The position numbers were made by a program, and so were the translations under genes. A stretch of 64,000 nt of DNA from Bacteroidota bacterium (GTDB lineage: Bacteria > Bacteroidota > Bacteroidia > Chitinophagales > Chitinophagaceae). The notes under the pieces are model-generated. The model had not been told where the DNA came from and did not search any database. It saw only the letters and a program-made list of their open reading frames with translations. The stretch is taken from assembly GCA_020161435.1 (NCBI GenBank), contig JAIUNV010000004.1, forward strand, positions 1 to 64,000. Reading direction: 5' to 3'. Below are positions 35,514-42,969 of the stretch, piece by piece (the first letter of the stretch is position 1; the number at the start of each line of letters is the position of its first letter).

Positions 35514-38252
35514 ATGAAAGATTTTTCTTACATCACGAGCCAGCATCCACAATTTATTGAAAACCAGTACAACGATTTTGTTGCCAATCCTGGCAGTGTG
35601 GATCCCGAACTCAGGAAGTTTTTTGAAGGCTTTGATTTTGCCATGAGTTCCCGCAATGCCGGCAAAACAGCTCCTGCTAGCAACAATGGTTCATCTGCAG
35701 ATTGGAAACGGGAGATCATGGCCTACCGCATGATTTTGGGATATCGCAACAAAGGGCATCTGCTGGCCAGAACCAACCCCATCCGCGACCGTATTAATCG
35801 TGGGGCCAATATCGAACTGTCTTTCTACGGCTTTTCCGAAGCCGACTTGGAAACAACTTTTCAGGCTGGCCAGTTTATTGGCCTCGGCGCCACTTCGCTG
35901 CGCAATATTTACAACCACCTCGAAAAATGCTACGCCAACCACGTAGGCTGGGAGTTTAAATACATCAGTGATCAGAAAAAAGTAGATTGGCTTACCAATG
36001 AAATTGAAATTGCTTTTCATCGGGAACTGCCTACGCCTCAAAAGCGCCGCATTCTCGAAAAGCTAAACCAAGCCGTGCTGTTCGAAAAGTTTTTGCATAC
36101 CAAATACATTGGACAAAAACGCTTTAGCCTCGAAGGTGGCGAAACAAGTATAGCTGCCCTAGACCAAATTATTACAACAGCCGCCGACCATGGTGTGGAT
36201 GAAGTAGTGATTGGTATGGCGCACCGCGGACGCCTGAATGTGCTGGCCAACATCATGGGCAAAACCTATGAGCAAATTTTTAGTGAGTTTGAAGGCACAG
36301 CAATACCCGATACCACCATGGGTAGCGGCGATGTGAAATACCACCTTGGTTTTGGTAGCCAGCCTACCACGGCCAATGGCAAAACCATCAACCTGAAACT
36401 GGCACCCAACCCCAGCCACCTTGAAGCGGTAAACCCTGTGGTGGAAGGTTTTTGCCGGGCCAAGGCCGACGCCGTGTACAACAGCCAGTACGACCATGTG
36501 CTGCCCATTTTAATACATGGCGATGCCAGCATTGCCGGCCAGGGTATAGTGTACGAAGTGTTGCAAATGAGCAAGCTCGATGGTTACGAAACAGGTGGCA
36601 CCATTCACTTTGTTATCAATAACCAAATTGGATTTACGACGGACTTTACTGATGCCCGAAGCAGTGATTACTGTACATCGCTGGCTGCAGCTGTGCAGGC
36701 ACCGGTTTTTCATGTAAATGGCGATGATGCCGAAGCCGTGGTAAAAGCGGTAGACATTGCTACCCGCTATCGTCAGGAGTTTAACTGTGATGTATTTGTA
36801 GACATGGTGTGCTACCGCCGCCATGGCCACAACGAAGGCGATGATCCGAAGTTTACTCAGCCGGGCCTGTATGCCAAAATTGATAAGCACCCCAACCCAC
36901 GGGAGGTGTATACGCAGTACCTGTTGCAAACAGGTGATACCGAAGCACAGGCACTGGCTAAGGATATGGAGAAAAAGTTTTGGAACGATTTGCAGGAGCG
37001 ATTAGATAACATAAAGCAAAATCCGTTGCCTTACACTTACCAAAAGCCGGAAGAGTGGTGGAGAGAGTTGCACAAAGCAACGGAGGCCGATTTTGAGCAA
37101 AGCCCTGAAACAGCCATCAGCAGGGAATTACTTCAATCGTTGTTTACAAAAATCATGAACCTGCCAGAGGGTTTCAAAGCCATTAAGAAAGTTGAAAAAT
37201 TACTGGCTGATAAAACAAAGCTTTTTGATACTGAGCAAAAAATAGATTGGGCCACCGGCGAATTGCTGGCCTATGCAAGCATTTGCCAGCAGGGCTACGA
37301 CGTAAGAATGAGTGGGCAGGATGTACGCAGAGGAACATTCAGCCACCGGCATGCCGTATTGCGTGACGAGCAAACGGATGCTTATTACAATCGCCTGGAA
37401 CACATCAGCGACAATCAGGGAAAGTTCCGTATTTACAACTCGCTGCTGAGTGAGTATGCCGTGTTGGGTTTTGAATATGGATATGCTATGGCAAACCCTC
37501 ATGCATTGGTGCTGTGGGAAGCACAGTTTGGCGACTTTGTAAATGGAGCTCAAACCATGATTGATCAGTTCATTAGCGGCGCAGAGCAAAAATGGCATCG
37601 TATGAACGGCGTTACATTGCTGCTGCCGCATGGCTACGAAGGTCAGGGCCCCGAGCACAGCAGTGCCCGGATGGAGCGTTTCCTGCAAGCTTGTGCCGAG
37701 TACAATATGGTAGTAACCAACATTACCACAGCCGCCAATTTATTCCATGCATTGCGCCGCCAAATTACCTGGTCGTTCCGCAAGCCGCTGGTAAACTTTA
37801 GCCCTAAGGCCAACCTGCGTTACCCCGGCACTTACAGCCATGTTGATGCATTTACACAAGGTGGTTTTCAGGAAGTGATAGATGATGCATTCATCAGCAA
37901 TGCTACTGATGTGAAAAAGGTATTGTTCTGCAGCGGTAAAATCTATTTTGAACTGTTGGAGAAACAACAGGCTGAAGGCCGTAACGATGTAGCCGTTGTT
38001 CGCCTCGAACAGATTTACCCGCTGCCACACAAGCAACTCGATGCGTTGCATAAAAAGTATAAGAATGCTACCTGGTACTGGGTGCAGGAAGAGCCAATGA
38101 ACATGGGTGCCGCCAGCTTTTTAAAGATGAATTTGCATCACATCAACTTTGGTATCATTAGCCGCAAAGCCAGTGCTGCCACTGCCACCGGCTATGGAAA
38201 AGTACATGCCAAAGAGCAATCAGAAATCATCGAAAAAGCATTTAGCATTTAA
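35514..38252 (+). CDS. sucA: 2-oxoglutarate dehydrogenase E1 component
   Basis: Thiamine-diphosphate enzyme that decarboxylates 2-oxoglutarate in the TCA cycle and passes succinyl to the E2 lipoyl arm. The 912-residue product is full length. It has the N-terminal E2-interaction segment (FSYITSQHPQFIENQYNDF, 4-22), LEGGETSIAALDQII (about 206-220), the active-site GMAHRGRLNVLANI (about 237-250), NPSHLEAVNPVVEG (about 298-311), and the ThDP-binding HGDASIAGQGIVYE (about 337-350, GDxx...). DMVCYRRHGHNEGDDP follows near 434-449. In many Bacteroidota sucB follows sucA, but here the next gene is on the other strand, so E2 must be encoded elsewhere. Terminator directly downstream. Confidence 0.97.
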   Translation: MKDFSYITSQHPQFIENQYNDFVANPGSVDPELRKFFEGFDFAMSSRNAGKTAPASNNGSSADWKREIMAYRMILGYRNKGHLLARTNPIRDRINRGANIELSFYGFSEADLETTFQAGQFIGLGATSLRNIYNHLEKCYANHVGWEFKYISDQKKVDWLTNEIEIAFHRELPTPQKRRILEKLNQAVLFEKFLHTKYIGQKRFSLEGGETSIAALDQIITTAADHGVDEVVIGMAHRGRLNVLANIMGKTYEQIFSEFEGTAIPDTTMGSGDVKYHLGFGSQPTTANGKTINLKLAPNPSHLEAVNPVVEGFCRAKADAVYNSQYDHVLPILIHGDASIAGQGIVYEVLQMSKLDGYETGGTIHFVINNQIGFTTDFTDARSSDYCTSLAAAVQAPVFHVNGDDAEAVVKAVDIATRYRQEFNCDVFVDMVCYRRHGHNEGDDPKFTQPGLYAKIDKHPNPREVYTQYLLQTGDTEAQALAKDMEKKFWNDLQERLDNIKQNPLPYTYQKPEEWWRELHKATEADFEQSPETAISRELLQSLFTKIMNLPEGFKAIKKVEKLLADKTKLFDTEQKIDWATGELLAYASICQQGYDVRMSGQDVRRGTFSHRHAVLRDEQTDAYYNRLEHISDNQGKFRIYNSLLSEYAVLGFEYGYAMANPHALVLWEAQFGDFVNGAQTMIDQFISGAEQKWHRMNGVTLLLPHGYEGQGPEHSSARMERFLQACAEYNMVVTNITTAANLFHALRRQITWSFRKPLVNFSPKANLRYPGTYSHVDAFTQGGFQEVIDDAFISNATDVKKVLFCSGKIYFELLEKQQAEGRNDVAVVRLEQIYPLPHKQLDALHKKYKNATWYWVQEEPMNMGAASFLKMNLHHINFGIISRKASAATATGYGKVHAKEQSEIIEKAFSI

Positions 38253-38273
38253 ATGAATGCTACACTGAAATAA

Positions 38274-38303
38274 AAAAAGCTGGCGAATCATCGTCAGCTT
38301 TTT
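38274..38303. terminator. Terminator of sucA (probably bidirectional)
   Basis: Stem AAAAAGCTGGCGA / TCGTCAGCTTTTT with one G-T pair and a 4-nt loop, 21 nt after the sucA stop and 21 nt from the stop of the convergent DUF1569 gene. Confidence 0.87.
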
Positions 38304-38324
38304 TGTTGTACATGTATTGATTTT

Positions 38325-38786
38325 TTATACGCCAAATTGCCGCAGGTGATGATCGAGGTGTTTGTAAAACATATTGTTCCATTCTTGTGCGGTAAGTACG
38401 CCAAAGGAATGCGATGACCGCCCTTCAAAAGCATGGCGACCCATTTGCTGCACCAGTTTGATGTAATTGATGATTTTACTTTTTTCTACCTGAAAATCTT
38501 GCTCTGCTGCCACTTTAAAATCAGGGGCTGTACCGCTGTTTTTCTTGAAAGGCTTTTCGCCCACCACTGTGTTTTTCAGGAATAACCGCAGCATGAATTT
38601 GATGAACGCCGGCGTGGGTTTGTACTTGCTGGGCTCAAACACATACTCGTAAGAAACATTGCAATGCGCCAGCATTTGTGCCACGTTCATACTACCCCAA
38701 ATGGGTTTCATGTCGGGCTGTAATTGTTCAATGCGTTGTATCAAAGCATTGCTCACCGTGGCATCGAAAATATCGGGGAGTGGCAT
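38325..38786 (-). CDS. DUF1569 / DinB-superfamily protein
   Basis: A 153-residue soluble protein of the DUF1569 type, a DinB-like four-helix bundle of unknown role. The start MPLPDIFDATVSNALIQRIEQL at 38786 is preferred; 14 further residues upstream are not family-like. Typical segments are MKPIWGSMNVAQMLAHCNVSYEY (about 26-48, with the conserved W-G-x-M and the H-C metal or substrate residues), KNTVVGEKPFKKN (about 71-83) and HSFGVLTAQEWNNMFYKHLDHHLRQFGV at the C-terminus (its KHLDHHL has the second and third His). Convergent with sucA. Function unknown; metal binding is inferred from the His pattern. Confidence 0.87.
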   Translation of the reverse strand: MPLPDIFDATVSNALIQRIEQLQPDMKPIWGSMNVAQMLAHCNVSYEYVFEPSKYKPTPAFIKFMLRLFLKNTVVGEKPFKKNSGTAPDFKVAAEQDFQVEKSKIINYIKLVQQMGRHAFEGRSSHSFGVLTAQEWNNMFYKHLDHHLRQFGV

Positions 38787-38891
38787 GGCGTATTTTTTTG
38801 ACAAGGTAAGGGAAACGGCCGGGGCCAAATATGTTGTATGTCATTCATCCAATGCGATGGTTGAATTGAATCAGCTTGTTTGCTAAAAACA

Positions 38892-38920
38892 AAAGCGGCA
38901 TCCTGTTGGAATGCCGCTTT
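38892..38920 (-). terminator. Terminator-like hairpin beyond the guaA 3' remnant
   Basis: 10-bp stem AAAGCGGCAT / ATGCCGCTTT, with CC/GG pairs inside. It lies about 60 nt after the stop codon of the truncated guaA copy. No intact minus-strand gene ends immediately before it, which suggests it is the original terminator of that guaA copy. Confidence 0.7.
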
Positions 38921-38979
38921 GCTGCAGGATAAAAAATTAAACGACCGATTCATTGTTGGTCTGCACCAACAATGGCGAT

Positions 38980-39019
38980 TTATTCCCATTCAATAGTAGC
39001 CGGGGGCTTGCTGCTGATG
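38980..39019 (-). pseudogene. guaA: Remnant of a guaA 3' end (last 13 codons)
   Basis: On the minus strand this encodes [12 protein letters not shown] plus stop, identical to the C-terminus of the intact GuaA whose corresponding bases are 40443-40482. Over the 41 aligned bases (38979-39019 against 40442-40482) only three differ (39004, 39010, 39013). All three are synonymous third-codon positions, so the copy comes from a functional but diverged guaA allele rather than from a recent local duplication. Homology stops abruptly at 39019/39020, where an inverted repeat begins. No other part of guaA is present here. Confidence 0.8.
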
Positions 39020-39058
39020 ATATGAGTCTAGAATTGCACGTTAATTCTAGACTCATAT
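39020..39058. repeat. Perfect 16-bp inverted repeat at the guaA-remnant junction
   Basis: ATATGAGTCTAGAATT (39020-39035) pairs with AATTCTAGACTCATAT (39043-39058) around a 7-nt loop. It starts at the first base after the guaA homology and ends 22 nt before the stop of the secreted-protein gene. There is no T run in the direction of that gene, so it does not look like an ordinary terminator; a recombination site is possible. Confidence 0.75.
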
Positions 39059-39080
39059 TTATTTTCTGTTGTCGGACTAT

Positions 39081-40292
39081 TTACTGTGATATTACTAAAT
39101 TCTTACCAGGTGTCAGCACAAGCGTTACACCTGCATCCAATTGTAAACTTTTTACCTGCACATTCGAATTGATATTGATACTCTTTGGAACTCCAGAAGG
39201 GTTACTAATGAAGACCATTTTGTTGGCACTCGGCACCTCATTTTGACTCCAATTGGCAGGGGTTTCCCATGCATTGCTTGCGCCACCTATCCAGCTATTG
39301 GGCATATTGAGCTGCTGTTCAATTTTGCACCTATCGCTCAACTTCCAGATTACTCTAATCTGGCTATATGATGCGGCGATATTGAAATTAAAACTACCAT
39401 CTTGCCGAATAGCTGCACTTGTGAGTATTTCGTTGCTTTCATTTCTTACTTCAAGTGAAAAATTGTAAGCCGAACCGTATCTGCACAGGTAATCGGAACT
39501 TACTTTTCCTGCAACGGAATGTATAGTAGGGCTATTGGGCAGTACCTGAATGGTGTCGAATGCAATGTCACAAGGCATCACATAAGTTGGCGATGAATAG
39601 GTACAAATACTGCTGTCTATGTTTTCACCGGGCCAGGATAAATAGTCTCCACTGTATAACTGAAATCTTACTGTATCGCCGGGTTTTAAGCCATTCAGTT
39701 GGTTATTGGTATAAGTAGTGTCGGGATGATAATTACTACCAACAGTAAAGACATGCTGAGTCATGTCTCTTACCCCGTTGATGATGCGGTATGTTCGGGG
39801 CCATGTTGCGCAAAATGTACCTCTGATTTTTGCAGACGCATTCCCAAAATTCGGATCGCAGGGATTCAGATTGAAGGAAAGATTTTGAAAGGTAACATCG
39901 CAGCCCGGTGACAAAATTTGCGGCGATCCTGTTTTTCTGCAAATCAATTCTGTCAGTTCGAATTTTCCGTTAATGAATTCTCTTTTGTATTGGTCAATTT
40001 TTATGTCGTATAAGCCAGGTCCTAAATTAGGAATGTTGATAGATGATGCACCAAATCCAACCTGCGCAAAGGAGTAAATAACGACACCGCTAAGGTTTTT
40101 TATTTCTATGATAAAGTAATCGTTTGTGAAGTTGGTTGGCAAGTTTGAAATAAGTATCGAGCCATTATTCGCTCCTTCACAACTAACATCGGTCTTTGTC
40201 ACATTCACTGGAAGCAAGAAGCAAGATTGACCGTTTAGAGGTGTGACAAAAAGTAATACTACAATGCAATGGGCAAGGGTAATAAATCTCAT
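39081..40292 (-). CDS. Secreted protein with SprB-like and NWS-type surface repeats, cargo between guaA copies
   Basis: A 403-residue exported protein of unknown function. Signal peptide about 1-21 (LAHCIVVLLFVTPLNG). Residues 27-50 (PVNVTKTDVSCEGANNGSILIS) resemble the SprB repeat of gliding and type IX-secreted adhesins. The C-terminus (about 334-403: SWIGGASNAWETPANWS, then VPSANKMVFI and VKSLQLDAGVTLVLTPGKNLVI) is the W..N-W-S / beta-helix motif of Bacteroidota surface proteins. No type IX CTD is visible, so it may be truncated or differently anchored. The gene is A+T-richer by eye than its neighbours and lies alone between the guaA remnant and intact guaA, consistent with acquisition. 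Its start codon sits in a 10-bp hairpin. Confidence 0.78.
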   Translation of the reverse strand: MRFITLAHCIVVLLFVTPLNGQSCFLLPVNVTKTDVSCEGANNGSILISNLPTNFTNDYFIIEIKNLSGVVIYSFAQVGFGASSINIPNLGPGLYDIKIDQYKREFINGKFELTELICRKTGSPQILSPGCDVTFQNLSFNLNPCDPNFGNASAKIRGTFCATWPRTYRIINGVRDMTQHVFTVGSNYHPDTTYTNNQLNGLKPGDTVRFQLYSGDYLSWPGENIDSSICTYSSPTYVMPCDIAFDTIQVLPNSPTIHSVAGKVSSDYLCRYGSAYNFSLEVRNESNEILTSAAIRQDGSFNFNIAASYSQIRVIWKLSDRCKIEQQLNMPNSWIGGASNAWETPANWSQNEVPSANKMVFISNPSGVPKSININSNVQVKSLQLDAGVTLVLTPGKNLVISQ

Positions 40293-40334
40293 AAAGGGTT
40301 TATAAATGAGATTTAAAAATAAGAAAATGAATTA

Positions 40335-40379
40335 ATTAAAAAGCTACCCTCTGCTTTTGCAAAAGGGTAGCTTTTTAAT
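40335..40379 (-). terminator. guaA: Terminator of intact guaA
   Basis: 16-bp stem (40335-40350 with 40364-40379) and a 13-nt loop, 64 nt after the guaA stop. A T-rich run follows on the minus strand. It also separates guaA from the secreted-protein gene. Confidence 0.85.
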
Positions 40380-40442
40380 CAAAGTCTGGTAAGAAAATAA
40401 CTACTTAGAATTTGTTCTGCCAGTTGATTTCTAGTTCTGTTT

Positions 40443-42017
40443 TTATTCCCATTCAATAGTAGCCGGCGGCTTACTACTGATGTCGTATACCACCCTGTTA
40501 ATGCCTTTTACATTGTTGATGATTTCATTGCTGATATGCGCCAGAAACTCATAGGGCAAGTGTGCCCAGTCTGCCGTCATACCGTCTACACTGGTTACAG
40601 CCCTGAGGGCCACGGTAAATTCATAGGTACGTTCATCGCCCATTACACCCACACTTTTTACAGGTAGTAAAATGGTACCTGCCTGCCATACTTTATCATA
40701 CAGCCCGTGTTGCTTCAATCCGTTGATATAAATGGCATCAGCGTTTTGCAGCAATGTCACTTTCTCTTCGGTTACTTCGCCCAAAATGCGAATGGCCAAA
40801 CCAGGACCAGGGAAGGGATGACGGAACAGCAAATCATGCGGTATACCCAGCTCTACACCTACACGGCGTACTTCATCTTTAAACAAAAAGCGGAGCGGTT
40901 CCACCAAATCCAGCTTCATGGTATCGGGCAGGCCGCCTACGTTGTGATGGCTCTTGATAGTTTGACTGGGGCCGTGTACGCTTACACTTTCAATCACATC
41001 GGGGTAAATGGTACCCTGACCTAAAAAGCTGATGTCGGTGAGTTTGTGTGCCTCCTGATCAAACACTTCAATAAAAGTGTTGCCAATGATTTTGCGTTTT
41101 TCTTCGGGGTCGGTTTTGCCAGCCAGTTTAGTGTAAAAATGCTCCCGTGCATCTACACCCTTCACATTCAGGTCGAGCACTTTGTAGGTTTCTATCACCT
41201 GTGCAAATTCATCTTTGCGCAACACACCGTTGTCTACAAAAATGCCGAAGAGGTTTTTGCCCACGGCCTTGCTGATGAGCACTGCCGCCACGGTAGAATC
41301 TACACCACCGCTCAGCGCCATAATCACTTTTTTATCGCCAATCTGTTGTTTCAGGTTGGCCACCGTTTCGCTGATGAAGTGAGCCGGTGTCCAATCGCCG
41401 CTGCATCCGCAGGTGTTGTACAAAAAGTTTTTGATGAGTGTTTTACCCTCGGTGCTGTGGTATACTTCTGGGTGAAATTGAAAGCCGTAGAGAGGGAAGT
41501 CCGAAAGCTCTGAATTTTCTTTCTGACTTTCCGACTTTCCGACTTGCTGACTTTTTCTAAACGCCGCCACCGGAATGCTATCTGTTATGGCCAAAATTTC
41601 AAAACCCTCGGGCAGTTCTTTAATGCTGTCGCTGTGGCTCATCCATACCTGGCTGCGGTCGCTGATGCCGGCCAGCAGGCTATCGTCTTGTTGCTTCACC
41701 ATGTAAGCACGACCGTATTCCCGCTTGTCGCTTTTTTCTACCCGGCCACCGTACAGTTTGGCGGTAAGCTGTGCACCGTAGCACACACCCAACACGGGCA
41801 GTTGGGCATTCATGGCAGCTACATCTACCACTGGCGCTTTTTCGTCGTTTACACTAAATGGGCTGCCACTCAAAATGATGCCTTTAAGGCCAGCTTCATA
41901 ATTTACTGGCTTGTGGTACGGTTGAATTTCGCAATACACGTTGGCTTCCCGCACAGCACGGGCAATGAGTTGGGTGTATTGGCTGCCAAAATCGAGGATG
42001 AGAATTTTTTCGGTCAT
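40443..42017 (-). CDS. guaA: GMP synthase (glutamine-hydrolysing)
   Basis: Converts XMP to GMP using glutamine and ATP. The 524-residue product starts [20 protein letters not shown]; a frame extending to 42068 covers the promoter and is rejected. The class I amidotransferase domain has nucleophile Cys79 in GVCYGAQL and His182/Glu184 in FHPEVYHS. The ATP-pyrophosphatase domain has the P-loop SGGVDS at 236-241, and the dimerisation domain ends PPATIEWE. Between the usual PVAAF and YGFQFHPE segments there is a low-complexity stretch of about 20 residues (155-174, [20 protein letters not shown]) encoded partly by an 8-nt tandem repeat; it is in frame and should sit on a surface loop. The 3' end is duplicated at 38979-39019. 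Confidence 0.97.
   Translation of the reverse strand: MTEKILILDFGSQYTQLIARAVREANVYCEIQPYHKPVNYEAGLKGIILSGSPFSVNDEKAPVVDVAAMNAQLPVLGVCYGAQLTAKLYGGRVEKSDKREYGRAYMVKQQDDSLLAGISDRSQVWMSHSDSIKELPEGFEILAITDSIPVAAFRKSQQVGKSESQKENSELSDFPLYGFQFHPEVYHSTEGKTLIKNFLYNTCGCSGDWTPAHFISETVANLKQQIGDKKVIMALSGGVDSTVAAVLISKAVGKNLFGIFVDNGVLRKDEFAQVIETYKVLDLNVKGVDAREHFYTKLAGKTDPEEKRKIIGNTFIEVFDQEAHKLTDISFLGQGTIYPDVIESVSVHGPSQTIKSHHNVGGLPDTMKLDLVEPLRFLFKDEVRRVGVELGIPHDLLFRHPFPGPGLAIRILGEVTEEKVTLLQNADAIYINGLKQHGLYDKVWQAGTILLPVKSVGVMGDERTYEFTVALRAVTSVDGMTADWAHLPYEFLAHISNEIINNVKGINRVVYDISSKPPATIEWE
41525..41556. repeat. Four tandem 8-nt units inside guaA
   Basis: On the plus strand: GACTTTCC, GACTTTCC, GACTTGCT, GACTTTTT. 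The first two units are identical and the others share GACTT. They encode most of residues 154-165 of GuaA, the start of a stretch that does not match the usual GuaA alignment at this point. Confidence 0.7.
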
Positions 42018-42025
42018 GATGGGCG

Positions 42026-42033
42026 CAAAGATA
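42026..42033 (-). promoter_or_regulatory. Candidate -7 element (TATCTTTG) of guaA
   Basis: On the minus strand TATCTTTG matches TAnnTTTG and ends 8 nt before the guaA ATG at 42017, implying a very short leader. No TTG at the -33 distance. Supports the ATG at 42017 over the longer frame. Confidence 0.5.
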
Positions 42034-42234
42034 ACGGCCATGAGGCAGCATTGAGACACGCCCCGCAAGGCTCGGGAAAATTTAGATAGGGCAGGGGAAA
42101 ACCGGGCATGTCGTCTTATCCATCGTCAAAAGCCATTGGTATAATACCATTCAACAAAAGATGCCAACCGTCTGCCCATTCAAGTTTGGCACTTTGGCAT
42201 CAAATCAGAAATTTTGTTAATGAAATCTAAAGAG

Positions 42235-42963
42235 ATGAAAAAGCAATACTTCCTATATATCCTGCTGGCATTGCTGCCGGTATTAAGCAGTTGTCATTTT
42301 TGGATGGATACTGTAACCGGCAATGGACATGTAACCACCGAAAAAAGATCGGTGGCTGGTTTTACAAAGCTATCCTTTGAAGGACCATTTGAGGTCGAGG
42401 TAATTCCCGGCGAAGACTTTGCGGTTTCTATTGAAGCAGAAGAAAATCTGCTGCAGTACATCAATATTGATAAGGATGGTAGCAGGCTCGAAGTGAAAGT
42501 AATGAATGGTGTCAATTTGCGTACCCGAAAAGATATTCAAATACGGGTGAGCCTGCCTAAGGTTGAAAGCATTGCTTTTGCAGGCAGTGGTAATGTGAAG
42601 GTGAAAGGCACCATCAGAGACATAAAAAAACTGGAATTGTCAGTAGCAGGTAGTGGCGATATTGTAGCAGCACTCGATTGCCCGGAAGTAGAGGCTGATA
42701 TTGCTGGCGCAGGCAGCATCACCCTCAGTGGCACCACCCGCAAACTCAAACTGGATGTAGCCGGAGCCGGCGATTGCAAATGCGAAAAACTATTGGCAGA
42801 AGAAGTGAACATCAGCATTGCGGGTAGTGGCAATGCATGGGTATACGCCAGCATAAAACTGGATGTAAGCGTAGCCGGCAGCGGCGATATTTACTACCGT
42901 GGCAATCCTTCCATCAAGCAAAGCATTGCGGGTAGTGGCGATATCAAAAAGATGGAAGAATAA
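42235..42963 (+). CDS. Head-GIN-domain (DUF2807) putative lipoprotein
   Basis: Exported 242-residue protein of the Bacteroidota head GIN / putative auto-transporter adhesin family (DUF2807). The leader MKKQYFLYILLALLPVLSSC ends in a lipobox, Cys20 being the lipid site. The mature part is a short right-handed beta-helix in which AGSGD/AGAGD turns recur about every 20 residues (FAGSGNVKV, SVAGSGDIV, DIAGAGSIT, DVAGAGDC, SIAGSGNAW, SVAGSGDIY, SIAGSGDIK). The ATG at 42235 gives the tidiest signal; in-frame ATG 42220 is an alternative. It stands alone and converges with pbpC, with 6 bp between stops. The role is unknown; surface or periplasmic binding is inferred. Confidence 0.85.
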   Translation: MKKQYFLYILLALLPVLSSCHFWMDTVTGNGHVTTEKRSVAGFTKLSFEGPFEVEVIPGEDFAVSIEAEENLLQYINIDKDGSRLEVKVMNGVNLRTRKDIQIRVSLPKVESIAFAGSGNVKVKGTIRDIKKLELSVAGSGDIVAALDCPEVEADIAGAGSITLSGTTRKLKLDVAGAGDCKCEKLLAEEVNISIAGSGNAWVYASIKLDVSVAGSGDIYYRGNPSIKQSIAGSGDIKKMEE

Positions 42964-42969
42964 ACGACA

